NCBI GenBank assembly: GCA_026195905.1
Contig: JAPHRE010000025.1
Coordinates: 1-53,063, forward strand
Direction: 5' to 3'
Source: Pseudopelagicola sp.
GTDB lineage: Bacteria > Pseudomonadota > Alphaproteobacteria > Rhodobacterales > Rhodobacteraceae
Length of the DNA: 53,063 bases
Below are positions 27,035 through 34,522 of the stretch, in pieces. The notes below the pieces were generated by a model. That model had not been told where the DNA came from. It saw nothing but the letters and a program-made list of their open reading frames with translations, and made no database searches. Position 1 is the first letter of the stretch. Every line of letters begins with the position of its first letter. The translations under genes were made by a program, and so were the position numbers.

Positions 27035-27228
27035 GACCGGGAAGCGTGGTCACGATCCGCGCCTTTGACGATGTGCCGGAGCATCCGTTCCGGGTCACGG
27101 AAGTCTATGACGATTGCGTGGGCGGGTATTCTCTGACCGGCCCGCTCGCAGGAGAATATGGCGAACCTGACTGGTCGCTGATCAAGGAAACGTCGGCTGG
27201 GAACACCCATAACCCACAAAGCCACTGA
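27028..27228 (+). CDS. Micro-ORF 3 upstream of integrase (soluble)
   Basis: A 66-residue ORF, ATG at 27028 overlapping the stop of micro-ORF 2. The translation is acidic and beta-rich (VVTIRAFDDVPEHPFRVTEV, YSLTGPLAGEYGEPDWSLI), resembling a small SH3-like barrel. In such elements small genes beside the integrase often act as directionality factors or regulators; nothing in the sequence proves that here. It ends 61 bases before the integrase start. Confidence 0.5.
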   Translation: MVRPGSVVTIRAFDDVPEHPFRVTEVYDDCVGGYSLTGPLAGEYGEPDWSLIKETSAGNTHNPQSH

Positions 27229-27261
27229 ACCTGATCAAAAACTCTCAAACTCAATTCTATC

Positions 27262-27277
27262 TGGGGCATCTGCCCCA
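27262..27277 (+). promoter_or_regulatory. Palindrome TGGGGCA-TC-TGCCCCA before integrase
   Basis: A perfect 7-bp inverted repeat with a 2-base centre, directly upstream of the AAGGAGGAG of the integrase. The half-site TGGGGCAT also occurs twice in each 126-bp attachment repeat, so this may be a binding site for the recombinase itself or an element-encoded DNA-binding protein. Confidence 0.45.
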
Positions 27278-27289
27278 AAAGGAGGAGCT

Positions 27290-28456
27290 ATGCGGATACC
27301 TTACGCGTATCTCAAGCAACAGACGTGGCTGTATCGCCGCAACTACCCCAAGGCGCTGCAACCGATGCTTGGTCAGGCGCTAAAACAGTCCCTGAAGACG
27401 GGGGATGCAAAGGAAGCCAAGGTCCGAGCGGCTGAGGTCAATGCCAAGTTCGAGGAGATCGTTGCCAAGGCACGGGAGGGGATCGTCATGGAGCGCCCTG
27501 AGCCCGTGAAGGTGGCGGCTCCGGTGTTCCCAACCCAAAGTCCCATCATTGGCCGGGAAACGGTAAAGGAACTGGCGCGGGACTATCTGTCTCTGCGATC
27601 CAATGAGCTTCGGCATGGTGGGTTCAAGTCCGTGCGGTTCTCGATCGGTCTGCTGGTGTCTCTCTACGGCACGAGGCAGGTCGGTAGCCTGTCACGTGAT
27701 GATGGTCGCCGGTTCGTCTCTCTCGTGGCCCAGCTATCGCCTCACGTGGGCAAGAGCTATCAGGCGAGGGGGCTTGGCTTGGAGCAGCTGGTGCAGCGCT
27801 CCTCAGCATCAAAGGTGAAGATCACAGCTCATACGCAGAAACGGATCGTTTCTCAGGTGCTTCACTTTCTCGAATGGGCCTACCACGAAGGGCGGTCTCC
27901 CAAGCTGGACTTCGGTGCCGTTCGGGTCGAAGCCAAGGGGCGGATCAATTCCTATGCGGTGCCGACCGATGAAGAGGTGCAGCTACTTCTCGTGGCCAAC
28001 CATCCGGTGATCGGGTCGGTCCTGCAATTCTGCCTTCTCTCAGGGTTACGCTCCGGGGAGGCCGTGGGACTACTGCGAGAGGATCTGGTCTGGAAGGGCA
28101 ATCTTGGCTGGTTCATTCAGGTGCGACCGAACAGGGTGCGCCAGTTGAAGACCGATGCGGCGGAACGTGTGGTGCCTCTACATGATCAACTGTCTGATCG
28201 ACTGCCCTCTCTCGGGGAGGATCGGCTGTTCCCCGAGCTGACTGTCTCAAGGGTCACGAAGCAGTTCGCACGGCTGAGAGCTGACCTTGATCTTGATCGA
28301 CGGGGCTTGGTGTTTCACTCGACCCGCAAGTGGTTCATCACCCAATGCGAGCGCACCGGTGTGAGGCGATACGCTCGCAGAGGGAGCTTTATGCGTGCCG
28401 CTCGGCGTCCTATGGTGGCGGAGAAAAAGTTTGAGGTGAGCCATTATGATCCCTGA
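27290..28456 (+). CDS. Tyrosine recombinase (integrase) with atypical C terminus
   Basis: A 388-residue ORF, ATG at 27290 with AAGGAGGAG. The N-terminal DUF6538-like start (MRIPYAYLKQQTWLYRRNYPKALQ) and the core-binding domain (YLSLRSNELRHGG onward) are typical of alphaproteobacterial phage-type integrases. In the catalytic domain the first Arg (LLSGLRSGEAVGLL, near residue 254) and the HxxR box (HSTRKWFITQCERTG, near 343) are present. After about residue 357 (28360) the expected GH motif, the nucleophile Tyr context and the usual tail are missing. The sequence turns Arg-rich and runs 11 bases into the next gene. It may be a truncated, inactive integrase. Confidence 0.75.
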   Translation: MRIPYAYLKQQTWLYRRNYPKALQPMLGQALKQSLKTGDAKEAKVRAAEVNAKFEEIVAKAREGIVMERPEPVKVAAPVFPTQSPIIGRETVKELARDYLSLRSNELRHGGFKSVRFSIGLLVSLYGTRQVGSLSRDDGRRFVSLVAQLSPHVGKSYQARGLGLEQLVQRSSASKVKITAHTQKRIVSQVLHFLEWAYHEGRSPKLDFGAVRVEAKGRINSYAVPTDEEVQLLLVANHPVIGSVLQFCLLSGLRSGEAVGLLREDLVWKGNLGWFIQVRPNRVRQLKTDAAERVVPLHDQLSDRLPSLGEDRLFPELTVSRVTKQFARLRADLDLDRRGLVFHSTRKWFITQCERTGVRRYARRGSFMRAARRPMVAEKKFEVSHYDP

Positions 28457-29366
28457 TTACCAGTCGCTCATGCGCCCAGTGTTAGAGTGCGCCCGAAACG
28501 AACCACGGAAGATCTCCGACGTGGTCGAGGAAATTTCTGATCGTCTCGAATTGAGCGAAGAAGAACGGCGGAAAATGCTGCCAAGCGGAAAACAGACGAC
28601 AATTGCAAACCGCGTTCATTGGGCGCGCTCCTATATGAAGCAGGCTGGATTAGTGCAGAATATCAAACGCGGTTGGTATGAACTAACAGATCGCGGACGA
28701 GCCGTTGTTGATGATCCATCTATCATTCTCGACTCGAAATACCTCGAGAAGTTCGATGAATTTCAAGAGTTCAAATCGCGAGGCAAGGAAAATGGCGAGG
28801 AGGCCTTCGCGCAGAGTGAAGCCGAAACGCCTGCGAACACGCCAGATGAAAACCTGCAGGCAGCACACAGGAAATTGGAAGCGGCCCTTGCCGCCAACCT
28901 GCTCGACTATGTTAGGTCAGCGACGCCAATGTTCTTCGAGAACCTGATTGTGGACCTGCTTATCGCGATGGGATACGGCGGCACGTCCGAGGACGCGGGG
29001 CGCGCGCTCGGGCAATCGGGCGACAACGGCGTGGATGGCGTCATAGACCAAGACCCGCTCGGCGTTGACCAAATTTATCTGCAAGCGAAGCGCTATGGTC
29101 CCGCGAACAGCGTCGGGCCGGGCGACATTCGGGACTTCTATGGAGCGTTGAGTATCAAGAAGGCAACGAAAGGCATTTTCGTGACCACATCGAGCTTCAC
29201 GGGGGCGGCGCAGCAGACTGCCAGAGATTTGGGTTCTCGCATTGTGCTTATTGACGGCCCGCAACTCGCCAAACTGATGATCAAGTACAATATCGGATGT
29301 CGCGACAAGGACGTGTTGCACATCAAGCAGATTGACGAGGGATACTTCGACGAGGCGGCGGATTGA
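28446..29366 (+). CDS. mrr: Mrr-type (type IV) restriction endonuclease
   Basis: A 306-residue nuclease of the Mrr family that cuts methylated or otherwise modified foreign DNA. The N-terminal ~90 residues form a winged-helix Mrr_N domain (MIPDYQSLMRPVLECARNEP through GWYELTDRGRAVV). An acidic linker follows, then the Mrr catalytic domain with FENLIVDLLIAMGYGG, the catalytic Asp in GDNGVDGVID and the QAK of IYLQAKRYG. Catalytic residues are intact. The gene overlaps the integrase end by 11 bases and is followed by a small ORF starting inside its stop codon. Its position inside an integrative element fits a defence cargo gene. Confidence 0.88.
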   Translation: MIPDYQSLMRPVLECARNEPRKISDVVEEISDRLELSEEERRKMLPSGKQTTIANRVHWARSYMKQAGLVQNIKRGWYELTDRGRAVVDDPSIILDSKYLEKFDEFQEFKSRGKENGEEAFAQSEAETPANTPDENLQAAHRKLEAALAANLLDYVRSATPMFFENLIVDLLIAMGYGGTSEDAGRALGQSGDNGVDGVIDQDPLGVDQIYLQAKRYGPANSVGPGDIRDFYGALSIKKATKGIFVTTSSFTGAAQQTARDLGSRIVLIDGPQLAKLMIKYNIGCRDKDVLHIKQIDEGYFDEAAD

Positions 29367-29461
29367 TGGATGCTGCGGAAAAGAGGCTGCCTGATGTCGT
29401 TGAAGAAGGGCGGCGTCCTCAGCTCAATCTCATCGGTCGACGACACATCCACGGTCTTTGA
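29366..29461 (+). CDS. Small ORF overlapping the mrr stop (shared coding tail)
   Basis: A 31-residue frame whose ATG overlaps the mrr TGA (TGATG), a common coupling arrangement. The last 21 residues agree with the copy at 20930-20992 apart from one substitution; the DNA differences are mostly silent in this frame, indicating past selection on the protein. No family is recognised. It may be a genuine small partner protein of mrr or the leftover end of a larger gene joined here. A good terminator follows. Confidence 0.4.
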   Translation: MDAAEKRLPDVVEEGRRPQLNLIGRRHIHGL

Positions 29462-29476
29462 TGGCCGGACGTTGGG

Positions 29477-29505
29477 AGGGGCGCCGCGGCGTCCCTTCTG
29501 CTTTT
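29477..29505 (+). terminator. Rho-independent terminator after mrr and its small ORF
   Basis: A 9-bp G/C stem with one wobble pair (29477-29485 with 29488-29496) is followed by TTCTGCTTTT. It occupies the same relative place as the hairpin at 21011-21030. Confidence 0.6.
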
Positions 29506-29633
29506 CGAAGGGTGGGCGGGACAAAACTGCCGTTGGCCGCAGTGCGGAAACATGACAGAAATTTCCGAAACTCTTGTATCAACAAGCCACTGTGTTGAAA
29601 TTGCTCGGCGACGCCGGGATGTCGGAGTACCGA

Positions 29634-30353
29634 ATGTCGAAATTGAAGAATGTCGTACCACAGAACCTTACACGTTTATGGACTGCTGAAGACGAGATGA
29701 TGACATGGGCTACTAAAGTAGTGGCATCTGAAGAGTATCTTCAAGACCATCTCGAATTGATTGAAGCATACATGGATTGCGTTGAAATGGTTCGAAGGTC
29801 TGAGCCCGCTGGCAACCGACACATCGCGTTGGTGGGCTTGTTCCTGCGCACTTTTGATGCTTCTTCCTACTGTGTGCGCAGTGCGATGTCGGGCAATTAC
29901 ACGGGAAGCGCCATGTATGCCCGTGACATTCTCGAAACCCAGTTCTTGCTGAGCTATCTTATGGACGAACCCGATCGACCAGAGGCATGGTTGTCGTCGG
30001 ATCCCAGAACCTCTCCCGAAGAATACAAACCTGTGGTCATTCGCAAGTATTTGGATAACCGCGATGGATTCGTGGAGAAAAAGAGGATGCAGAGCTACAA
30101 GGCGCTTTCGACACTTGGAGCGCATCCATCTCCCGGCGGACTGGAATTGAAACGAGATGGTAGTAAGGCAATCCACAGTGGGCCATTTAAGCAACGCGAT
30201 ACTTTAGAGCAATGCATACAAGAAGCCGCGAGAGTTATCCTCCCGCTTTGCGAGATGTTGCACAAATATACTATTGCTGAAATGGAAAACGGCTCAAGCA
30301 TGTCCAGCCGCCTCGCGCTCATTTTGCAACGCACTCGGATGAAATATTTCTGA
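29634..30353 (+). CDS. Unknown protein in the tRNA-Gln element
   Basis: A 239-residue protein if started at ATG 29634, which has GGAG at a good distance; the same frame is open back to a TTG at 29574. Mostly helical, with a central YARDILETQFLLSYLMDEPDRPEAW and a LGAHPSPGGLEL segment. This pattern reminds me of DUF5677-like helical proteins linked to defence islands, but I cannot assign it firmly. No signal peptide or membrane span. Composition is less GC-rich than in core genes. It is the last gene of the element before the right repeat and follows the mrr terminator, so it needs its own promoter. Confidence 0.6.
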   Translation: MSKLKNVVPQNLTRLWTAEDEMMTWATKVVASEEYLQDHLELIEAYMDCVEMVRRSEPAGNRHIALVGLFLRTFDASSYCVRSAMSGNYTGSAMYARDILETQFLLSYLMDEPDRPEAWLSSDPRTSPEEYKPVVIRKYLDNRDGFVEKKRMQSYKALSTLGAHPSPGGLELKRDGSKAIHSGPFKQRDTLEQCIQEAARVILPLCEMLHKYTIAEMENGSSMSSRLALILQRTRMKYF

Positions 30354-30471
30354 GGCTAAAGCAAGTTTTAGTCGTCACCATTGCCTCAAAGCTGCCGTTC
30401 GTTGCGACTTGCACGCAGCGTTTGCGAAGGGCCAAAAGTCCCATGCGATCCGCAGTGGTATCCCCAAACGG

Positions 30472-30597
30472 TCAGCGCCACACACCACTCCCCAGTCTGG
30501 GGCATCGCTTGGGGCATTCGTAAGCCGTCCCTCAAGAACATCTCTTAGGAAAAAAGGACTTTACGAACTCTGTGAGAAAATGGCTGGGATGGTAGGA
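30472..30597. repeat. Right attachment-site repeat (126 bp) overlapping tRNA-Gln
   Basis: The partner of 26155-26280, offset by exactly 4317 bases with one mismatch. It ends within the T-arm of the intact tRNA-Gln gene. Each copy holds two TGGGGCAT octamers 12 bases apart (26181 and 26193; 30498 and 30510). Confidence 0.8.
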
Positions 30598-30655
30598 TTC
30601 GAACCTACGGTACACTGTACCAAAAACAGTTGCCTTACCACTTGGCTACATCCCA
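30581..30655 (-). tRNA. tRNA-Gln (anticodon UUG)
   Basis: The minus strand folds as a complete tRNA. The acceptor stem is TGGGATG with CATCCCA, the D-arm contains AGTGGTAAGG, the anticodon stem is ACTGT/ACAGT with loop TTTTGGT (anticodon UUG at positions 34-36), the T-loop is TTCGAAT, and an encoded CCA ends the gene at 30581. It decodes CAA and is the integration target of the element to its left; the 3' end is rebuilt, so the tRNA remains functional. Confidence 0.93.
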
Positions 30656-30873
30656 ACTGTGAGGGGCTAATTAATAGGGGTTTCGGTGTGGTGCAAGCCC
30701 TGAATCGTGGTTTTCTGTGGAAATTGTGGTGGGTTATTGGATGCTGTGGGCGGAAGAGGGCGGAAGATGTAGGGTCGGCGGGATGCGACCCTGCGTCATT
30801 CTTGATGTGTGGCATGGACAACGGCTTTGGCCCTGCGCCATGCTGAAGGAATAAACGTGTTTGGGAGGCTGAC

Positions 30874-32103
30874 ATGCAACTGGGACTTCGCCCGGAAACC
30901 GAGGACCTGCTGGAGCAGGTGAAGGACATGATCGAGAACGAGATCATGCCCTTGGAAGAAGAATACCACGCCGAGATCGAAAAAGGCGACCGTTGGGCCT
31001 ATACCGAGCGGCAGGCCGAGATCCTTGAAGGGCTTAAGGCCAAGGCGCGGGAACGGGGGCTTTGGAACTTTTGGCTGACCGATAGCGACAAGGGCTATGG
31101 CCTGACCACGGTGGAATATGCCTATTTCGCGGAAGAAATGGGCAAGACGCCGCTTGGTGCGGAGGTCTTCAACTGTTCCGCACCGGACACCGGAAACATG
31201 GAGGTGTTCGAGAAATACGGGTCGGAAAAAATGAAGGAGCAATGGCTCAAGCCGCTCCTCAATGGCGATATTCGCTCGGCCTATCTGATGACCGAGCCGG
31301 ATGTGGCCAGCTCGGATGCGACAAACATTTCAATGCCTTGCGTGCGGGATGGGGATGAATATGTCCTCAACGGCGACAAGTATTGGTCGTCGGGGGCGGG
31401 GGATCCGCGGTGCAAGGTTTACATCGTGATGGTGAAGACCGGGGATGATGATGCGCCGCAGCATCAGCGGCATTCGATGATCGTTGTCGATGCGGATACA
31501 CCGGGGATTGAGACCGTGCGCCCGATGATGGTCTATGGTCAGGATGATGCGCCGCATGGGCATATGCATATGCGGTTTACCAATGTGCGGGTGCCTGCCG
31601 AGAACATCCTTGTCGGCGAAGGGCGCGGGTTTGAGATCGCGCAAGGCCGCCTTGGGCCGGGTCGGATCCACCACTGTATGCGCGCTATTGGCCAAGCGGA
31701 AACGGCGCTGTCGCGGTTCTGTCGTCGGGCCTTGGAGCGGGAGGCTTTTGGTAAACCGATCGCACATCTTGGGGCCAACTATGACATCATCGCAAATTGT
31801 CGTATGGAGATTGAGCAAGCGCGGCTTCTTTGTCTTAAAACCGCATGGATCATGGATCAGGGCGATGCCCGTGCAGCGGCACCTTGGATCAGCATGATCA
31901 AGACGGTCGCGCCGAACGTGGCGACCAAGGTGATTGACGAGGCGATCCAAGTTCATGGCGGCACCGGGATTTCGCAGGATACCCCGCTTGCAACAGCGTG
32001 GACCCAAGTGCGGACTTTGCGGTTTGCCGATGGGCCGGACGCAGTGCATCGCCGTCAGGTCGCGCGTCAGGAATTGCGCAAATATACGCAGCAAAAGGTC
32101 TAA
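30874..32103 (+). CDS. Acyl-CoA dehydrogenase family protein (ACAD10/11-like)
   Basis: A 409-residue FAD enzyme that introduces a trans-2 double bond into acyl-CoA, passing electrons to ETF. The sequence has the family N-terminal helices ([32 protein letters not shown]), the FAD/substrate motif [14 protein letters not shown], and the C-terminal helical bundle with [35 protein letters not shown] is typical of the ACAD10/11-like branch, which may act on long, branched or hydroxylated acyl chains. It is monocistronic, with a strong terminator after it. Confidence 0.88.
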   Translation: MQLGLRPETEDLLEQVKDMIENEIMPLEEEYHAEIEKGDRWAYTERQAEILEGLKAKARERGLWNFWLTDSDKGYGLTTVEYAYFAEEMGKTPLGAEVFNCSAPDTGNMEVFEKYGSEKMKEQWLKPLLNGDIRSAYLMTEPDVASSDATNISMPCVRDGDEYVLNGDKYWSSGAGDPRCKVYIVMVKTGDDDAPQHQRHSMIVVDADTPGIETVRPMMVYGQDDAPHGHMHMRFTNVRVPAENILVGEGRGFEIAQGRLGPGRIHHCMRAIGQAETALSRFCRRALEREAFGKPIAHLGANYDIIANCRMEIEQARLLCLKTAWIMDQGDARAAAPWISMIKTVAPNVATKVIDEAIQVHGGTGISQDTPLATAWTQVRTLRFADGPDAVHRRQVARQELRKYTQQKV

Positions 32104-32110
32104 AATCGCA

Positions 32111-32154
32111 CGTCGGTATTACGTCGGTATCGCGTATGTATCGCGACAGTGCGA
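32111..32154. repeat. 11-bp-period tandem repeat after the acyl-CoA dehydrogenase gene
   Basis: Four successive 11-base units begin at 32111, 32122, 32133 and 32144, based on CGTCGGTATTA and degrading along the array. A related array lies at 47685-47728 after an unrelated gene. It sits between the stop codon and the terminator. Confidence 0.6.
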
Positions 32155-32167
32155 AAAAAGCGAACGA

Positions 32168-32192
32168 CCCGCCCTCATGGGGGCGGGTTTTT
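32168..32192 (+). terminator. Rho-independent terminator after the acyl-CoA dehydrogenase gene
   Basis: CCCGCCC (32168-32174) pairs with GGGCGGG (32181-32187), followed by TTTTT. Confidence 0.85.
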
Positions 32193-32337
32193 CCGTGGGC
32201 CGGTAACCGTGGCTCGGTAAAGAGAGCGGCGGTCGAGCTGTGGTGCACCGCCGCGTTGGGCTGGGTTGATTTTCCCCCGCTTTCGGCAGATATAGGACGC
32301 ACACTCATATGTTGATTCAGGCGGGCGGATATTCCCC

Positions 32338-32694
32338 ATGAGCGAGATTGATATATTGCTGGGCAAGAGCATTCGCGCACAACGACACCGCGCGGGCCTG
32401 TCGCGCGAGGCGCTGGCGCGCAAGCTATGTGTCTCGGCGCATACCATTGCGGCAATCGAAGACGGCCAGCGGCGGGCGAATGCCCCGCAGTTGTTCGAAA
32501 TTGCCGATGTGCTTGATGTCAAAATTGCGGGGCTCTTCAATTGGCCAGAGGAGACAGCGGCAACGCCCAAACAACCGTCGCCTGCGCCGCCTTTCGAAGG
32601 CGAAGCGCGGGCCGTGGCCGGGCATTATGACGCCCTTTCAATGCCGCACAGAAAGGCCGTTTTCGCCTTTCTCCTTGCTTTGAGCCGGGAATAG
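32338..32694 (+). CDS. XRE-family helix-turn-helix regulator
   Basis: A 118-residue DNA-binding protein. Residues 8-65 form a lambda-repressor-like HTH (LGKSIRAQRHRAGLSREALARKL, then VSAHTIAAIEDGQRRANAPQLFEIADVLDV). After a Pro-rich linker the C-terminal part (AGHYDALSMPHRKAVFAFLLALSRE) is helical, as in several small alphaproteobacterial XRE proteins. Target and ligand are unknown. It lies 62 bases before luxR on the same strand and could be part of the same regulatory cluster. Confidence 0.82.
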   Translation: MSEIDILLGKSIRAQRHRAGLSREALARKLCVSAHTIAAIEDGQRRANAPQLFEIADVLDVKIAGLFNWPEETAATPKQPSPAPPFEGEARAVAGHYDALSMPHRKAVFAFLLALSRE

Positions 32695-32756
32695 CCTGAA
32701 AATGCACCTAGCAAGCGCCGATTTATGGCGCGTCACGTCCGTCAAGAGAGGCGCTC

Positions 32757-33458
32757 TTGTCCGTTGTTGATCTCAGCAAAGTCCCATTCCCAGAGAATAA
32801 CCTGCGGTTATTTCTCGATGAGACATGTGAACGGCACGAACTTGATTTCGCGGCCTATGCCGGGGTGAACCCGATTGCCCAGAGCGTACATGGGTTCGTC
32901 AATTATCCAGATGAATGGCAGACCCGCTATGTTGAGAAGGGATATCAGCATAAAGACCCGGCCTTGTTGCTTGCGCGGCGAAGCATTGGCCCGGTTGATT
33001 GGCAGGGGCTACGCAAGGCGCCAGCCTTTCAGACGATTTTTCGCGATGCACGAGAGTTTGGAATTGCCGAACAGGGGCTAACCATCCCCGTGCGGGGGCC
33101 GTTTGGCGATATCGGGTTGTTTAGCGTGACGCGCGATTGCCCCGACGCGGAGTGGGCGCTTCTCAAGACCAAGGTTCTGAGCGAGTTGCAAAGCGCGGCA
33201 GTGCGCCTGCATGACAGTGTCGTGCGCTCGCATGCGTTGACCCGGCAATTGACCCACCCTTCGCTTTCGGCGCGGGAAGTCGAGATTTTGCAATGGATTG
33301 CGGCCGGGAAATCACAGCAGGATGTCGCGGATATCCTTTCGATTTCGAACCGGACGGTCGAGGTTCATCTGCGCTCAATCCGCACCAAGCTGAGCGCCTT
33401 GACAACCGCGCAGGCGGTTGGCCGGGCGATTGGTTTGGGCTTGATCTGTCCCGACTAG
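32757..33458 (+). CDS. LuxR-family quorum-sensing regulator
   Basis: A 233-residue regulator. The TTG at 32757 with AAGAGAGG upstream is the only well-placed start. The N-terminal autoinducer-binding domain has the family spacing around FVNYPDEWQTRYVEKGYQHKDPALLL, and PVRGPFGDIGLFSVT closes it. The C-terminal LuxR HTH is LSAREVEILQWIAAGKSQQDVADILSISNRTVEVHLRSIRTKL. It is followed by a LuxI-type synthase on the same strand 134 bases away, so it most likely binds the acyl-homoserine lactone made by that enzyme. Confidence 0.9.
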   Translation: MSVVDLSKVPFPENNLRLFLDETCERHELDFAAYAGVNPIAQSVHGFVNYPDEWQTRYVEKGYQHKDPALLLARRSIGPVDWQGLRKAPAFQTIFRDAREFGIAEQGLTIPVRGPFGDIGLFSVTRDCPDAEWALLKTKVLSELQSAAVRLHDSVVRSHALTRQLTHPSLSAREVEILQWIAAGKSQQDVADILSISNRTVEVHLRSIRTKLSALTTAQAVGRAIGLGLICPD

Positions 33459-33490
33459 GAGCGGTAGACCCGTGCCGCGCGATAGACGGC

Positions 33491-33515
33491 CGGGACACGC
33501 ACCCGGGACACGCAC
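33491..33515. repeat. Short direct repeat upstream of luxI
   Basis: CGGGACACGCAC occurs twice in direct orientation (33491-33502 and 33504-33515), a 13-base period, in the luxR-luxI intergenic region. It is not a dyad, so it is not a standard lux box, but it may be a regulatory site. Confidence 0.3.
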
Positions 33516-33592
33516 TACGGGATTTCCCCAATAGTAGAATTCTCTTCAAAGTATCATGATTAATCCAGAGGACCAGTTATTGGAGGACTATC

Positions 33593-34450
33593 ATGATCTT
33601 GATTATCGACGGTATTAACCGCCATCGGTATAGCCGGGTTCTGGATGAAATGTTCGCCCTTAGGGCGCGGGTATTTGGGGACCGTCTCGGTTGGGATGTC
33701 GACATTGTGGATGGCAAGGAGATCGACCAGTTCGATGCGCTTGATCCAGCTTATGTTGTCGGACTTAACGATGCAGGGCGTGTGGTGTCTTGTGTGCGGG
33801 CGTTGCAGACCACGGGGCCGCATATGTTGTCGGACGTGTTCTCGGATATTTTGGATGGAGAGCCGCCGCTGCGCAGTGCGACGCTCTGGGAATCGACCCG
33901 CTTTTGTGTGGATACCGAGGCTTTGGATCGCGGCAAATCGCGCAATTCGGTCAGCTATGCGACCTGTGAGCTTATGGCGGCCTCGCTGGAGTATGCGCAA
34001 AATTCGGGGATTACCGATATCGTGACGGTGATTGATCCGATCATGAACCGGGTTTTGAAACGCTCGGATTGTGCGCCGTATGACTATGTTGGCAGCACCA
34101 AGCCGATGGGTAAGGTCTCGGCGATGGCGGCGCTACTGGATTGCACGGATGATCGCATCAAGCGCATCCGGGATTTTGCGGGGATTGAGGGAAACGTCTT
34201 CGTGGATGAGGCGACGGCCGAGGCGCTCGCCGATCCAGAAACAGTTGCGGAGGGCGTTGCGCCAACCCCGAAGGCAGGCGAGTCCGAAGCGCAGCGGGCG
34301 CGTCGCAAGGCGCAGTTGGAAGAGTATTGTATTGATCAGCTTCTTGATGCGTCTACGAGAGAAGAGCTTGCGACCGCAAAGCGCCTTGCCGACATGCTTT
34401 TTGACAAGAAGATGATCGAGCGGAAGATTTCGCACCTGGCGGATTGTTAG
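33593..34450 (+). CDS. Acyl-homoserine-lactone synthase, LuxI family, with C-terminal extension
   Basis: A 285-residue enzyme making N-acyl-homoserine lactone signals from S-adenosylmethionine and acyl-ACP. ATG at 33593 with TTGGAGGAC just upstream. Core motifs are present: FALRARVFGDRLGWDV, DQFDALDPAYVVG, VVSCVRALQTTGP and TLWESTRFCVD, covering the invariant Arg, Trp, Asp, Glu and Arg positions of LuxI. Typical LuxI proteins have about 200-220 residues; here an additional ~75 follow, first Ala/Glu-rich, then a charged helical part (EAQRARRKAQLEEYCIDQLL). Its role is unknown. It follows its presumed receptor gene. Confidence 0.9.
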   Translation: MILIIDGINRHRYSRVLDEMFALRARVFGDRLGWDVDIVDGKEIDQFDALDPAYVVGLNDAGRVVSCVRALQTTGPHMLSDVFSDILDGEPPLRSATLWESTRFCVDTEALDRGKSRNSVSYATCELMAASLEYAQNSGITDIVTVIDPIMNRVLKRSDCAPYDYVGSTKPMGKVSAMAALLDCTDDRIKRIRDFAGIEGNVFVDEATAEALADPETVAEGVAPTPKAGESEAQRARRKAQLEEYCIDQLLDASTREELATAKRLADMLFDKKMIERKISHLADC

Positions 34451-34471
34451 GGCGTACCGTCGATAAAATGA

Positions 34472-34502
34472 AAAGGGCGGGTCCAGTTTGGGCCCGCCCT
34501 TT
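34472..34502. terminator. Bidirectional terminator between luxI and carB
   Basis: The stem AAAGGGCGGG (34472-34481) with CCCGCCCTTT (34493-34502), extended by three further pairs, has A residues on one side and T residues on the other. It serves both convergent genes. Confidence 0.85.
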
Positions 34503-34522
34503 CGCGTTTGGTCTATCGGGTG

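Noticed and set aside
33514-33536. Possible lux box (CTAC...GTAG with GGGA-TT-TCCC inside) upstream of luxI
   Set aside because: The outer and inner dyads have different centres and the arms are only 4 bp; it does not fit the usual 18-20-bp lux dyad.
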